Positions 52,835-62,591 are shown, counted from the stretch's first letter. The stretch: DNA of 64,000 bases from an uncultured Sutterella sp. (GCA_934255515.1 CAKQON010000003.1:12439-76438), one strand, 5' to 3'. Numbers and translations are program-made. Notes: a model not told the origin generated them from the letters alone.

Positions 52835-54772
52835 ATGGCCCTCGAATCTCTTGAATTCAAAGAGGAGGACTCTGACGCCGGAGCTTTCAGGAGACGCCTT
52901 GCCTTTGCTTTCGGCATGGTGATTCTCTGCTTCAGCGTGCTCGTCATGCGTCTCGCCTGGCTGCAGATCATCAAGCAGGATACTTATCAGCAGCGGGCAG
53001 AACAAAACCGCACCGTCACTACGACCAATCAGGGATCAAGAGGCTTGATCTTTGACCGCAACGGCACATTGATTGCCGGCAATCGACTCTCCTGGTCAAT
53101 TGAAATTACGCAGGACCAGATGGCCGAGCCTGTAAACAGATTGATCGATCGTCTCGCGGAAGTAATCAAAATCACGCCTGCCGACCGCAGACGCTTTCGC
53201 CGGCTGCGGGAAGATCTGAATCGATACGACGGCATTCCCATCCGCACGGACCTCACCGACGCGGAAGTAGCCGCATTTACGGCTCAGCGCTGGCGCTTCC
53301 CCGGCGTAGACATCAACCAGAGAGAACACCGCATCTATCCGGAAAATGCTCTCGGCAGCCACATTATTGGCTATGTCAGCTCACTCTCGCAGAACGATAA
53401 GAAGCGACTCGACTCCGAAGGCGTTCTTGCCCTCTATCAGGGCGAGCGCGAAATCGGAAAGGTAGGGCTCGAACGCAGCTACGAACACATTCTGCACGGC
53501 ACACCGGGTCATGAAACGCTCGAAATTACTGCCGACGGCAGATCTGTCCGCACGCTTGAGCTGATTCCTGCTCACCCCGGGAAAAATCTGCGCCTCTCCG
53601 TCGACATGAACCTGCAGAGCGTTGCAGAAAATGCCATGAAGGGGAAAACCGGCGCCATCATTGCTATTGAGCCTCGTACCGGCGAGATTCTTTCCTTTGT
53701 CTCGCTTCCCACATACGACCTCAACCTTTTCCCGGGCGGCATCGACCCCGAGTCCTGGAACTATCTCAATACTGCTGAAACAAAGCCGCTTCTCAACAGA
53801 GCCATGCGCGGCATCTATCCCATCGGCTCAACCTACAAGCCATTCATGGCCCTCGCCGGTCTTGAGACGGGCGCGGTAACGCCCGACTTCATCCTCAACG
53901 ACACCGGCGTCTTTCAGGTCGGAAACCATCGCTTCCGCGACGTGACCGGCTCTCCGAAGGGTCCGCTTAATCTGCGCAAATCCATTGCCGTTTCATCCGA
54001 CATCTACTACTACTGGCTCTCCACCCAGATTGGCGTTGACGGCATCTACAACTTCATGAAGCAGTGGAAGTTCGGCGCCCAAACCGGCATTGACCTTGTA
54101 GGCGAGCAAACCGGCATTCTCCCGAACAGGGAATGGAAGGAGCGCCGTATTAAGGAACCTTGGTACGTAGGCGACACGCCGTCTCTCGGCATCGGCCAGG
54201 GCTACAACGCCTTCACGCTTTTGCAGCTTGCGCACGCAACGGCTACGCTCGCCAACCGCGGCGTCATCATGACCCCGCACCTCGTTAAGAGCATTGAAGA
54301 CCCCATGACGGGGGAAGTAACGCGTGTTGATGCCGAGCCGACGGGAAAAATCCCGCTTAAGCCCAGAAATATTGATGTGGTTACTGCAGGCATGACGGAT
54401 GTCACGACTTCCGGCACGGCACGAGGAATCTTCCGTGATGCCCCTTACAGCGTAGCCGGCAAAACAGGAACGGCTCAGGTGGTGAGCATTGCTCAGGATT
54501 CCCGCTATGACGAAAAGAAGCTCTCACGGGAGCTCCATGACCATGCACTCTTCATCGCTTTTGCTCCTGCCCGCAACCCGCGCATTGCGCTGGCAGTTCT
54601 CGTTGAAAACGGCGGCTTCGGCGCCCGTGCAGCCGCTCCGATTGCCAGGGAAATGATGGACTACTGGCTCACAGGAGAAAATAAGCTCGGTCTGCCGCCT
54701 CCCAAGGGCGTTCCTCTTATTGACACGAAATCGAAGGAGGAACGCCGTCAGAAGAGGAGCAATCCGTCATGA
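52835..54772 (+). CDS. mrdA: Penicillin-binding protein 2 (peptidoglycan transpeptidase)
   Basis: A 645-residue elongation transpeptidase. One N-terminal membrane helix (FGMVILCFSVLVMRLAWLQ) precedes the dimerisation domain. The transpeptidase motifs are IGSTYKPFMAL (SxxK), SSDIYYYW (SxD as in E. coli PBP2) and VAGKTGTAQV (KTG). Its stop overlaps the rodA start by 4 bp. Confidence 0.97.
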   Translation: MALESLEFKEEDSDAGAFRRRLAFAFGMVILCFSVLVMRLAWLQIIKQDTYQQRAEQNRTVTTTNQGSRGLIFDRNGTLIAGNRLSWSIEITQDQMAEPVNRLIDRLAEVIKITPADRRRFRRLREDLNRYDGIPIRTDLTDAEVAAFTAQRWRFPGVDINQREHRIYPENALGSHIIGYVSSLSQNDKKRLDSEGVLALYQGEREIGKVGLERSYEHILHGTPGHETLEITADGRSVRTLELIPAHPGKNLRLSVDMNLQSVAENAMKGKTGAIIAIEPRTGEILSFVSLPTYDLNLFPGGIDPESWNYLNTAETKPLLNRAMRGIYPIGSTYKPFMALAGLETGAVTPDFILNDTGVFQVGNHRFRDVTGSPKGPLNLRKSIAVSSDIYYYWLSTQIGVDGIYNFMKQWKFGAQTGIDLVGEQTGILPNREWKERRIKEPWYVGDTPSLGIGQGYNAFTLLQLAHATATLANRGVIMTPHLVKSIEDPMTGEVTRVDAEPTGKIPLKPRNIDVVTAGMTDVTTSGTARGIFRDAPYSVAGKTGTAQVVSIAQDSRYDEKKLSRELHDHALFIAFAPARNPRIALAVLVENGGFGARAAAPIAREMMDYWLTGENKLGLPPPKGVPLIDTKSKEERRQKRSNPS

Positions 54773-55881
54773 AGAATGAATTCTCCCGGCTGTCCGCTCT
54801 GTCGGGGCGCTGGCTTCTGTCCAGAATCCTGCGTTTTGATCTGATGCTGCTTGCGATCGTGATGTGCCTCATCACTATCGGGTTCATCACGCTTTTCTCT
54901 GCCGGATATTCCTTCCCCTGGCGCATTGAGGACCAGATTCGAAATCTCGTCGTCGCTGCCGGCGCCATGTTTGCAACTTCACTTATTCCGGTGAAATGGA
55001 TACGGCGCGTTGTGCTGCCGTGCTTTGCCGTCGGCTGCCTTCTGCTTCTCGCAACTGCAGTGGCAGGAATCACGGTTAAGGGAGCCACTCGCTGGCTCAA
55101 TGTCGGCATTCGCATCCAGCCATCGGAAATCATGAAGCTCGCCGTTCCGATGATGCTTGCCTGGTACTACTGGAAAAGAAGTGAATCTCTGGCCTGGTGG
55201 GATCATATCGTCGCCTTTGGATTGCTCCTGATTCCGGCAGTTTTCATTATGAAACAGCCGGATCTGGGAACGGCCATCCTGGTTTCCATTGCCGGACTTT
55301 CCGTCATCTTCTTTGCCGGGATCAGCATCAAGGTCGTCATAGCCTGCGTCTGCCTGGCGCTTCTCTCGCTGCCGCTCTGCTGGACGCTCCTTCATGATTA
55401 TCAGAGAGAACGCATTCTTACTCTGCTCGACCCGACGCTCGATCCCCTAGGGAAAGGCTTTCATATCCTGCAGGCGCTGATTGCCATCGGTTCAGGAGGC
55501 TTTACAGGCAAAGGCTGGATGGAAGGCACTCAAGCGCATCTCGACTTTATTCCAGAGCGCACGTCGGACTTTATTTTTGCCGTCTTCGGCGAAGAGTTCG
55601 GCTTCGTAGGGGCAGTGCTTCTTCTCGTCATGTACCTGGCACTTGTGGCGCGAAGCTTTTTTATTGCAGCCTGGGCGCCCTCCCGGTTTTCAAGACTTCT
55701 CGCCGGCGCTATCGGCGTCATCTTCTTTACCTACACATTTGTCAATATCGGCATGGTGAGTGGAATTCTTCCTGTGGTCGGCGTGCCTCTGCCCTTCATG
55801 AGCTACGGAGGAACGGCGCTGCTGATCCTCGGCATCTCCACAGGCATCCTGCTTTCCATATCCGCAGAATCAAAGGATTAG
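54769..55881 (+). CDS. rodA: RodA, SEDS peptidoglycan polymerase
   Basis: A 370-residue polytopic protein. LNVGIRIQPSEIMKLAVPMMLAWY and KQPDLGTAILVSIAGLSV are SEDS signatures, with the catalytic Asp region near PERTSDFIFAVFGEEFGFVG. PLPFMSYGGTALL closes the protein. It polymerises glycan strands with PBP2. Confidence 0.97.
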   Translation: MKNEFSRLSALSGRWLLSRILRFDLMLLAIVMCLITIGFITLFSAGYSFPWRIEDQIRNLVVAAGAMFATSLIPVKWIRRVVLPCFAVGCLLLLATAVAGITVKGATRWLNVGIRIQPSEIMKLAVPMMLAWYYWKRSESLAWWDHIVAFGLLLIPAVFIMKQPDLGTAILVSIAGLSVIFFAGISIKVVIACVCLALLSLPLCWTLLHDYQRERILTLLDPTLDPLGKGFHILQALIAIGSGGFTGKGWMEGTQAHLDFIPERTSDFIFAVFGEEFGFVGAVLLLVMYLALVARSFFIAAWAPSRFSRLLAGAIGVIFFTYTFVNIGMVSGILPVVGVPLPFMSYGGTALLILGISTGILLSISAESKD

Positions 55882-55892
55882 GAGGCCTCCTC

Positions 55893-56762
55893 ATGCGGCT
55901 CCCCGTCATTTCTTATCTTTCCATTCTGGCCGGCGCGGCTGCGCTGCTGACGCTTTCAGGCTGCAGCACAAGCTCCCGCTACTACGGCAACGACGGCCCG
56001 CCGGCGGTTTTCACCGGGACTGGCGCTGAAAGCGCCGTCCCTAAAGTCGAGCCTTTCCGGGCAGCAGCCAATCGCCCTTATACGGTGCTCGGATCCACCT
56101 ATACGCCAATGACCACCGACGCGCCTCTGCGTCAGCGCGGGGTTGCATCCTGGTACGGCAAACAGTTTCATGGCAATAAAACCTCGATCGGCGAGATATA
56201 CGACATGTATCAGCCGACCGCCGCGCATCCGACAATGCCGCTGCCATCCTATGCGCGCGTAACGAATCTTGCCAATGGCCGCTCCATCATCGTGCGCGTC
56301 AATGACAGAGGCCCCTTCCTCCACAACCGCATCATTGATCTGTCGTATGCAGCGGCCAAAACGCTCGGCTATTCGAGCGCCGGCACAGCTAATGTTGAAG
56401 TGCGCCGCCTTACCTGGGCAGAAATCAAATCCGGCTCCTGGCAGCAGAGCAGCGTCAGCACGACGCCGCTCACCCAACCTACCTGGAAAGCTCCTTCGGA
56501 TACCGCAGGCATCACGTCAGCCAAAGCTGGCTGGGGCGTGCAGATCGGATCCTTCTCACAGGAAAGCAATGCACGAAGCTACGCAGCCCATGCCGATGCC
56601 GTTCTGTCTGCAACAGGCGGCCTCAAGGGCGTACGCATCGTAAAGGACGGTTCTCTCTGGAGGGTAATCGTCGGCAGCGGAATGACGCATGACAAAGCAG
56701 TGCAGTTCGTGCGCAGCATCAGCTCTGAACTCGGCGTTCAGGCTTTCAGCATTGAGCGATGA
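55893..56762 (+). CDS. rlpA: RlpA, septal/wall lytic transglycosylase lipoprotein
   Basis: The product has 289 residues. The signal peptide ends in the lipobox LTLSGC, so the cysteine at 24 is lipidated. The double-psi barrel holds RGVASWYGKQFHGNKTSIGE and IIVRVNDRGPF with the catalytic Asp. A C-terminal SPOR domain (GWGVQIGSFSQESNARSYAA) binds denuded glycan. It follows rodA by 11 bp, the normal end of this cluster. Confidence 0.94.
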   Translation: MRLPVISYLSILAGAAALLTLSGCSTSSRYYGNDGPPAVFTGTGAESAVPKVEPFRAAANRPYTVLGSTYTPMTTDAPLRQRGVASWYGKQFHGNKTSIGEIYDMYQPTAAHPTMPLPSYARVTNLANGRSIIVRVNDRGPFLHNRIIDLSYAAAKTLGYSSAGTANVEVRRLTWAEIKSGSWQQSSVSTTPLTQPTWKAPSDTAGITSAKAGWGVQIGSFSQESNARSYAAHADAVLSATGGLKGVRIVKDGSLWRVIVGSGMTHDKAVQFVRSISSELGVQAFSIER

Positions 56763-56887
56763 CCCGGTACACAGACTTTGTCCTGCGAAAGAAGGAATAG
56801 GATTGCATCCATATGCAGGGAACGATGCTTCCCGGAATCCCGGACGAGCCTTCCTTCCCTATCTGAATTGCTGAACGCATAGAAAAA

Positions 56888-58294
56888 ATGATGACGCTTA
56901 AGGAATATATTCACCACGCCTGGGCAGGCGAAACCCTTGATGCCATGAAGGCTTTCATTCGCATCCCTTCCAAAAGTTCTGCCTTTGATGCTGAATGGGA
57001 AAAGCATGGTTTTCTTCTGGAAGCTGTGAAGGACGCCGCTCAATGGGGCAAAAAACGCTTTCCGACAGGAACCTTCGAAATCCTCTCGAAGCCCGGTGTT
57101 ACCCCAGCACTCTTCATTGACCTGCCTGCTACCAACGGGCATGCCGGCCGTCCCGTCTTTTTTTACGGTCACTTCGACAAGCAGCCTGAAACCATCGGCT
57201 GGTCCGAAGGACTCGGCCCGTGGCTGCCGGTCGTCAAGAACGATCGTCTTTACGGCAGAGGCTCTGCAGACGACGGCTACAGCTTCTACACCGCTCTTAC
57301 AGCTATTCAGGCACTTGAAGCGGCAGGAACTGCTCATCCGCGCATCGTAGGCTTTTTTGAAACCGACGAGGAATCAGGGTCCAAGGATCTTGGCGCCTAC
57401 CTGCATGAAATAGCGCCTCGCTGCGGCAACCCCTGCGTCCTCGCGATTCTTGACCTCGGAATCTGCGACCACCATCGTCTCTGGCTGACGAGCAGCCTTC
57501 GCGGCGTCGTCGGCTTCAAGCTCAAGGTGGAAGTTCTCACGCACCCCGTACACTCCGGCATTGCCAGCGGCATTGTTCCGAGTTCCTTTGCGGTTATGCG
57601 CGAACTTCTTGATCGCCTGGAAGATCCGAGAACCGGGCGGGTGCTCCTCCCTGAATTTCAGGTTTCTCTGCCTGAGGAACATAAAAAGGCCATTGAAAGA
57701 TGCGCCGCGATTCTCGGCAAAGATGTCATCAAATTCCCCTTTGCCGGCAATACGGAACCGCGTTCATCAGATCCCGTTCAGGCCATTCTCAGGAATACGT
57801 GGGAGCCGACCCTGTCCATTCTCGGCGCAGATGGTCTCCCTTCCACCTCCGAGGCAAGCGCGCTCCTGCGAGCCTCCACGAGCCTGGCGCTCTCCTTCCG
57901 CATTCCTCCCCGTGTTGATCCCCAGGCGGCGCTTAAAGCCGCTGTCGCCGCGGTCACTGAAAATGTGCCGTCGCATGCCCGCGTCACCATCTGGGATTGC
58001 CGGGCGGAAGGCGGGTTTGAAGCTCCGGCGCTTGCCCCCTGGCTTGAGGAGGCGACGCACGCTGCAAGTAAAGCGCTATGGGGGAACGATTTTGAATATT
58101 GCTTTGAAGGCGCAACGATCGGCACGATGAAGGACTTCTCCTCTGCATTCCCGAATGCCTCATTCCTGAATCTGGGGGTGCTTGGTGCCGAGGAAAATGC
58201 TCACGCCCCGAATGAGTCTCTTCCTCTCGACTATGTGAGAAAGCTGACTGAAGCGCTCGCTGACATTGTCGCGGCAGTTCCGCAGAAGGACTGA
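56888..58294 (+). CDS. M20-family metallopeptidase
   Basis: A 468-residue zinc peptidase of the M20/M25/M40 type. The metal-binding residues appear in FFYGHFDKQPE (H and D), YGRGSADDGYS and FFETDEESGSKDLGAYL (catalytic E and metal E), with a later histidine in NEDAHAPNE-like context (AEENAHAPNESLP). The dimerisation lid interrupts the catalytic domain. It probably cleaves dipeptides or N-acyl amino acids in the cytosol. No signal peptide is seen. The gene is separated from rlpA by 125 bp in which I find nothing notable, and is followed 4 bp later by a small unknown gene. Confidence 0.88.
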   Translation: MMTLKEYIHHAWAGETLDAMKAFIRIPSKSSAFDAEWEKHGFLLEAVKDAAQWGKKRFPTGTFEILSKPGVTPALFIDLPATNGHAGRPVFFYGHFDKQPETIGWSEGLGPWLPVVKNDRLYGRGSADDGYSFYTALTAIQALEAAGTAHPRIVGFFETDEESGSKDLGAYLHEIAPRCGNPCVLAILDLGICDHHRLWLTSSLRGVVGFKLKVEVLTHPVHSGIASGIVPSSFAVMRELLDRLEDPRTGRVLLPEFQVSLPEEHKKAIERCAAILGKDVIKFPFAGNTEPRSSDPVQAILRNTWEPTLSILGADGLPSTSEASALLRASTSLALSFRIPPRVDPQAALKAAVAAVTENVPSHARVTIWDCRAEGGFEAPALAPWLEEATHAASKALWGNDFEYCFEGATIGTMKDFSSAFPNASFLNLGVLGAEENAHAPNESLPLDYVRKLTEALADIVAAVPQKD

Positions 58295-58298
58295 TCCA

Positions 58299-58514
58299 AT
58301 GCGCCGGGACTGCGTTACTCAGGTCATTGTTCGCTGGAGCGATGGCGAAGAAGACAACTTCGCCACGCCTTTTGAGGCGGAAAACTACATCAACTACATG
58401 CTCGACGAACTGGGGGAACCCATCGCAGCATGGCTTGAAGACATGTCGGGCCGAAAAAAGTGGGACTACCGAATCGTTGAGGACGAGGAAGGTACGCTCA
58501 GGCTTGCTGACTGA
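58299..58514 (+). CDS. Small unknown protein (71 residues)
   Basis: A 71-residue acidic protein starting MRRDCVTQVIVRWSDGEED. It has two predicted strands, then a helix (AENYINYMLDELGE). AAGGA lies about eight bases before the ATG at 58299. An upstream ATG at 58266 lies inside the M20 gene and is less likely. No family was recognised. Its tight spacing after the peptidase gene (4 bp) and before the HIT gene (18 bp) suggests a three-gene operon. Confidence 0.6.
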   Translation: MRRDCVTQVIVRWSDGEEDNFATPFEAENYINYMLDELGEPIAAWLEDMSGRKKWDYRIVEDEEGTLRLAD

Positions 58515-58532
58515 TTTTTCAGGAGATTTCTC

Positions 58533-58988
58533 ATGAATTGTCCACTTTGCAGCGAAAAGCCCGCTGGGGAATTCTGGAGAGGGCGTCACTTTTATGCGAT
58601 TGATGCCGGCAACGAGGATTTCCCGGCATACATCCGCATCGTCGCTTGCGATCACGTGGCAGAGATGAGCATGCTCAGCCCGGCACTCAAAACAGAGCTG
58701 CGCGCCCTGCTGGATGCCGCAGAGGACGAGATGATTGCGGCACTGGCTCCCGACAAAATGAACTGGGCGCAGTTCGGCAATATGGTTCCACATCTGCACT
58801 GGCACCTCATTGCCCGCTGGAAGGATGACGGCAGGTTCCCGGAATGTCCCTGGGGACCGCGTCAACGCCCGGTTGCCGCAGAGATTTTTCAGAAGCGCCG
58901 CGAAGAAGCTTTGGAACTGCTCCCCAGGCTTGCCAAGCGCTTTTCTGAAGTTGAAGGCCGTTTCCAGATGCCGAGCCTTCAGGGCTGA
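58533..58988 (+). CDS. HIT (histidine triad) family protein
   Basis: A 151-residue nucleotide hydrolase-like protein. The triad reads MVPHLHWHLIARW. The N-terminal CPLC could bind a metal. FPAYIRIVACDHVAEMSML is typical of the bacterial HIT group related to diadenosine tetraphosphate hydrolase. Its 3' end overlaps the convergent SPOR-like gene by 10 bp. Confidence 0.88.
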   Translation: MNCPLCSEKPAGEFWRGRHFYAIDAGNEDFPAYIRIVACDHVAEMSMLSPALKTELRALLDAAEDEMIAALAPDKMNWAQFGNMVPHLHWHLIARWKDDGRFPECPWGPRQRPVAAEIFQKRREEALELLPRLAKRFSEVEGRFQMPSLQG

Positions 58989-59707
58989 CAAGCGGAAAAT
59001 CTGCCGCCTTCACGGCCTTTAAAGGTTTTTATGAGGAGCTTGTTTTCATCCTGAGAGATATTAGGAAAGACAAGCTCCACATAGCCTTTACGTGAATTGC
59101 GCTCCATTACGATGACATTTTTGAGCGCCCAGGCCTTTGCAACTTCTCGGGCCCAGTTTTCAGCCTGAAGTCTCTCCGGCGTCCGGGCAATCTCAATTCC
59201 CCAGCCTTTCTCATCAAGCGCAAAAAGCTTTCCATTCCGGAGTCCTTCCTGGATGAGCTTTTCAAGCGCTTTTGCGGCCTTTGCTTCCGTGCTGTAAGGA
59301 CCTGCATACACAATGCGCTCGGCAAGATCCGCGGACTTAATTTGAACTCTGTCCATCCAGCCTATGCGTTCGAGGGAATTTCTTAATTTTTTGAGGTTTT
59401 TCTCCGGGATTGGCCCAAATTTCAGGCAGGCGGAATCTTCGGGAGGCGGTAGTTTTGACTCTGCCGTTTCAAATAGCGGAATAGCTCTTGGAATAAGTTC
59501 TCCTGCCTCTTTGTCTGTCCCGGAAGACCCTTCCGCCTGAACGCTTTCAGACGCGGCTACAGTAACGGGCTGCGCAAGCGTGACGCCATCTACAGCGGCG
59601 CTTGATGACGCCGGGACCGTTCTCTGAACTTTCTCGTCGCTGTTCATTACGAGAAGAGCTGTGAAGCCAGCAGCGACGAACACAAGGATGACTGCAAGCA
59701 CTCTCAT
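58979..59707 (-). CDS. SPOR-like membrane-anchored protein
   Basis: A 242-residue protein with an N-terminal helix (VLAVILVFVAAGFTALLVMN) that anchors it in the inner membrane, a low-complexity linker, and a C-terminal region resembling a SPOR domain (YAGPYSTEAKAAKALEKLI). This follows coaX in many Burkholderiales. Function is unknown, but peptidoglycan binding is plausible. Its start overlaps the coaX stop by 4 bp. Confidence 0.7.
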   Translation of the reverse strand: MRVLAVILVFVAAGFTALLVMNSDEKVQRTVPASSSAAVDGVTLAQPVTVAASESVQAEGSSGTDKEAGELIPRAIPLFETAESKLPPPEDSACLKFGPIPEKNLKKLRNSLERIGWMDRVQIKSADLAERIVYAGPYSTEAKAAKALEKLIQEGLRNGKLFALDEKGWGIEIARTPERLQAENWAREVAKAWALKNVIVMERNSRKGYVELVFPNISQDENKLLIKTFKGREGGRFSACQP

Positions 59708-60498
59708 AGCATGTCTGCCTTTCTCGGTCGGTGCCGCGCCTGAGCAGCCAGACCAAGCAGCACCAGGTTGTGCTGAAGCATCAGATCCGGTACAAGCCCT
59801 CTGAGCCTCGGCTCGATGAAGCGCGCGGCACCTCCGGCAAGCACCACGCGCGCAGTTCCGCTTCGTTTTACCAGTTCCTCATAACCAAGCCTCACGAGGC
59901 CGGCCTGCGCATCCATGATGCCTGTGGCAATTGCATTCCGCGTGTTCTGAGGAAAATCCCGCCACTCACCGAGCTCTCCTTGCAGAAGCGGAATACCATC
60001 CTCCAGGCACTTTTTCATCATCGTAGGTCCCGGAGCAATGCGCCCGCCCAGAAATGCATATTGCCCCTCTGCTTCGCAAAGCACAGCATCTACTGTCGTG
60101 GCGGTCCCCATCTGCACGACCAAAAGAGACTGTCCGGGGGCTGCATCTATGGCGCCCAGCGCAGCGCACCATCGGTCAGCTCCAAGCTTCCCGGGGGCAC
60201 TGTATGCATTTCTCAGCGTGAGATCATCGCTTACAAATGCGTTTTGTGAGCGAACCCAGTTCCAGGAAATATCGTGATCATTAAAGAACTTAGTCGCTGA
60301 AAATGCGAGCTCAGGCGCGGCAACCGTACAGCCGATAACGCGGTCCGGCGCCAGTTCCAGCCAGTCTGAATAGAGCCGTTCCTTGAAGCCGCTCTGCCCG
60401 CGGTGAACCACTGTATGAGGAGTGCGCTCATCACCGAGAAGCGCCCATTTGAGCGCCGTATTTCCCAGATCAATCAGAAGAGTCTTCACCTTCATCAC
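59704..60498 (-). CDS. coaX: Type III pantothenate kinase
   Basis: A 264-residue CoaX starts the first step of CoA synthesis. TLLIDLGNTALKWALLGD is the nucleotide-binding start, GADRWCAALGAIDA and VVQMGTATTVDAVL follow, and FLGGRIAPGPTMM is the pantothenate side. The start overlaps the birA stop (ATGA). ATG at 60495 is an alternative. CoaX replaces CoaA in most Burkholderiales. Confidence 0.94.
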   Translation of the reverse strand: MMKVKTLLIDLGNTALKWALLGDERTPHTVVHRGQSGFKERLYSDWLELAPDRVIGCTVAAPELAFSATKFFNDHDISWNWVRSQNAFVSDDLTLRNAYSAPGKLGADRWCAALGAIDAAPGQSLLVVQMGTATTVDAVLCEAEGQYAFLGGRIAPGPTMMKKCLEDGIPLLQGELGEWRDFPQNTRNAIATGIMDAQAGLVRLGYEELVKRSGTARVVLAGGAARFIEPRLRGLVPDLMLQHNLVLLGLAAQARHRPRKADML

Positions 60499-61316
60499 TC
60501 CCCATGAGAATTCCCGAGCAGAGAAACCAATTCACCGGATAGTTCCGACTGTTCGCCGCGCCGCCCCTGCAGAATAAGCCGGCCAAAAGCATCAATTCCC
60601 TTGTCCATGCCTTCAAGCGGTACGTCGGGTTTATCAAGCGTGCGCCAGGCAACCGATTTTCCGTAGAAAGCATCGTAGAGCGGCCATTGATCAACAATTT
60701 CCGAAAAATCATTAGATTTTTCAATTGCATTAAATGTGTGAAGCAGATCTGAGACGATCAGCCCAAGAAGCTCTCCACGCATTGTCGGGTCATTCATGCT
60801 GACGCGCGTCGAAATAGCCCGGATAGGCCATCCGGCAGTTGTCACGCCTCCCGGAGCAATACTCAGATTCAAGCCGGCTCCGATCACGACGCTGCGATCC
60901 CCGCCTGCATCTCCCACAGTTTCGATAAGAATGCCTCCTGCTTTTCCTCCGGCAGTCCAGATGTCATTCGGCCATTTAACCAGAACCTTTTCAGTGGACG
61001 CCATCGAAGCAGATTGAGCGATGGACATCGCCGCCGCAATAGAAAGAATGCCGGGCGGAGCGCTCAGCAATCCTTTCCTGAGCGGCAGCCCCAGCGAAAA
61101 AATCATTGCAAGCTCTGCCATCCGCCAGCCTCGACCGTGCGTGCCCCGACCTGCATTCTGGCGCTCCACTGTAAGCAGCACTGGATGAGTAAAAGCATTT
61201 TGCCGCGCCGCCGCCTTCAGGTCATCATTAGTAGATCCTGTTTCCTGCCGCCATATCACCTCCATCGAAGCGGGAAGCGAGTCTGTTAATGCATCGAGGA
61301 AAGAATTTTTGGACAT
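60495..61316 (-). CDS. birA: Biotin-[acetyl-CoA-carboxylase] ligase
   Basis: The enzyme attaches biotin to the carboxylase carrier protein. The biotin/ATP motif GRGTHGRGW and VKWPNDIWTAGGKAGGILIE are intact. The protein has 273 residues and starts near the catalytic domain. The N-terminal helix-turn-helix of E. coli BirA is absent, so it is a monofunctional ligase without repressor role. It leads the birA-coaX-SPOR operon. Confidence 0.94.
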   Translation of the reverse strand: MSKNSFLDALTDSLPASMEVIWRQETGSTNDDLKAAARQNAFTHPVLLTVERQNAGRGTHGRGWRMAELAMIFSLGLPLRKGLLSAPPGILSIAAAMSIAQSASMASTEKVLVKWPNDIWTAGGKAGGILIETVGDAGGDRSVVIGAGLNLSIAPGGVTTAGWPIRAISTRVSMNDPTMRGELLGLIVSDLLHTFNAIEKSNDFSEIVDQWPLYDAFYGKSVAWRTLDKPDVPLEGMDKGIDAFGRLILQGRRGEQSELSGELVSLLGNSHGE

Positions 61317-61433
61317 AGACGCTCTGCAATAGCTTGGCTAAGATCAATCAAGGCGTTGAAGCGCTCCATTTTGACACAACCATCTGCCGGCGACACCCGC
61401 CGATCATTCTTCTCCAGATATCTCTTATCACGC

Positions 61434-62591
61434 ATGCCCCGGTTGTTCCCCAGATTCACATCCGCACTGGTTGCACTTGCGGCGTTCTTTACTTTTCAAT
61501 CCACGCAGGCCGCAACGCTGCTCGTTGATCTTGAAAGCAATCAGACCATACTTGAGGAAGCTCCAGCCGCGCCGGTTTCTGCTGAACCTATGCTGCCTCT
61601 GATGGCAGTCTATACAGCGCTTGATATCGCTAAAAACACTGCATTCGATCTTTTTGATAACGTGCCCAATCCCTGGTTAGGCAAAGTGCAAAATAGAAAA
61701 GATGCTGCCGAATCGCCCCAAACGGTCGAATTCGCAACGATCCTTCAGATTGCGCTGATGAACGGCTCCCCAGATGCTGTAGAGGCAATTGCGCCAGCCC
61801 TCGGGCTCACCCAAGCAGAATTTACCCGGCGCATGCGAGAGAGTGCAGAAAAACTTGGCATGACATCCTCTCAGTTTTCATATCCCTGCACGAATTCAGA
61901 GCCCTGCACATCTTCTGCAGAAGATATATCGCATCTGGCACTGGCGCTTTTCCGGGATTTTTCTATTTCTCGAATCTGGGCAGCTCAGCAGCGTTTTACG
62001 GCAACCGGTCTGCCGCCTCAGACCACATCCAACTTTCTGCTTATTCATAGTCCTGCAATCTCAGGGATTTTTATTGCTCCTGACGAGAAAAATGCCTGCG
62101 CCGTCGTGCTTTCGGAGAATCCTAGAAACTCTGGAAATCGCATCCGCAGGCTTCTTGCCGTAGAACTCAACGCACCGGATCAAAAAGCCCTGCGGGATCG
62201 CCTCTCCGCCCTTTTTCTCAGGGCATGGCGCGACTATGAAACGCTCCGAATTTACGACAAGGGAACCATCGTTGCGCAGATTCCCGTATTCAAGGGGAGC
62301 GCACGCAAAGTGGCGGCAGTACTCAATGAGGATTTGTTTGCAACGCTTCCCAGAGAACAGATGATCAGCAACGGCTCAAACGCATTTGATATCCGCGTGA
62401 GCTATTCTTCTCCCCTTGTGGCACCTGTTGCACAAGGGGACCTCATCGCGGAAGTGAAGATTTATGCTGACGGCCGCGAAATTGCAAACGCCCCGCTCGC
62501 AGCGGCGGAAAATGTTCCTCTCGGAGGTTTCTGGGCAAGATTCCGCGATACTCTCCGTATTGCGCTTGCCCAGGATGTTCTGCATCCCTGA
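61434..62591 (+). CDS. PBP5-like D,D-carboxypeptidase homologue, apparently catalytically dead
   Basis: A 385-residue exported protein with a signal peptide (SALVALAAFFTFQSTQA). The C-terminal domain aligns closely with PBP5/DacA (QIPVFKGSARKVAAVL, PREQMI, VPLGGFWARFRD). The downstream ybeD gene is also the usual DacA neighbour. In the catalytic domain the SxxK serine and lysine are replaced (PMLPLMAVY), SxN reads NGSPDA, and KTG reads IHSPAISG. The GLTQAEFTRRMRESAEKLGM and SSAEDISHLALALFRDF segments remain. It may be a scaffold or regulator. A TTG start at 61356 is an alternative. Confidence 0.8.
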   Translation: MPRLFPRFTSALVALAAFFTFQSTQAATLLVDLESNQTILEEAPAAPVSAEPMLPLMAVYTALDIAKNTAFDLFDNVPNPWLGKVQNRKDAAESPQTVEFATILQIALMNGSPDAVEAIAPALGLTQAEFTRRMRESAEKLGMTSSQFSYPCTNSEPCTSSAEDISHLALALFRDFSISRIWAAQQRFTATGLPPQTTSNFLLIHSPAISGIFIAPDEKNACAVVLSENPRNSGNRIRRLLAVELNAPDQKALRDRLSALFLRAWRDYETLRIYDKGTIVAQIPVFKGSARKVAAVLNEDLFATLPREQMISNGSNAFDIRVSYSSPLVAPVAQGDLIAEVKIYADGREIANAPLAAAENVPLGGFWARFRDTLRIALAQDVLHP

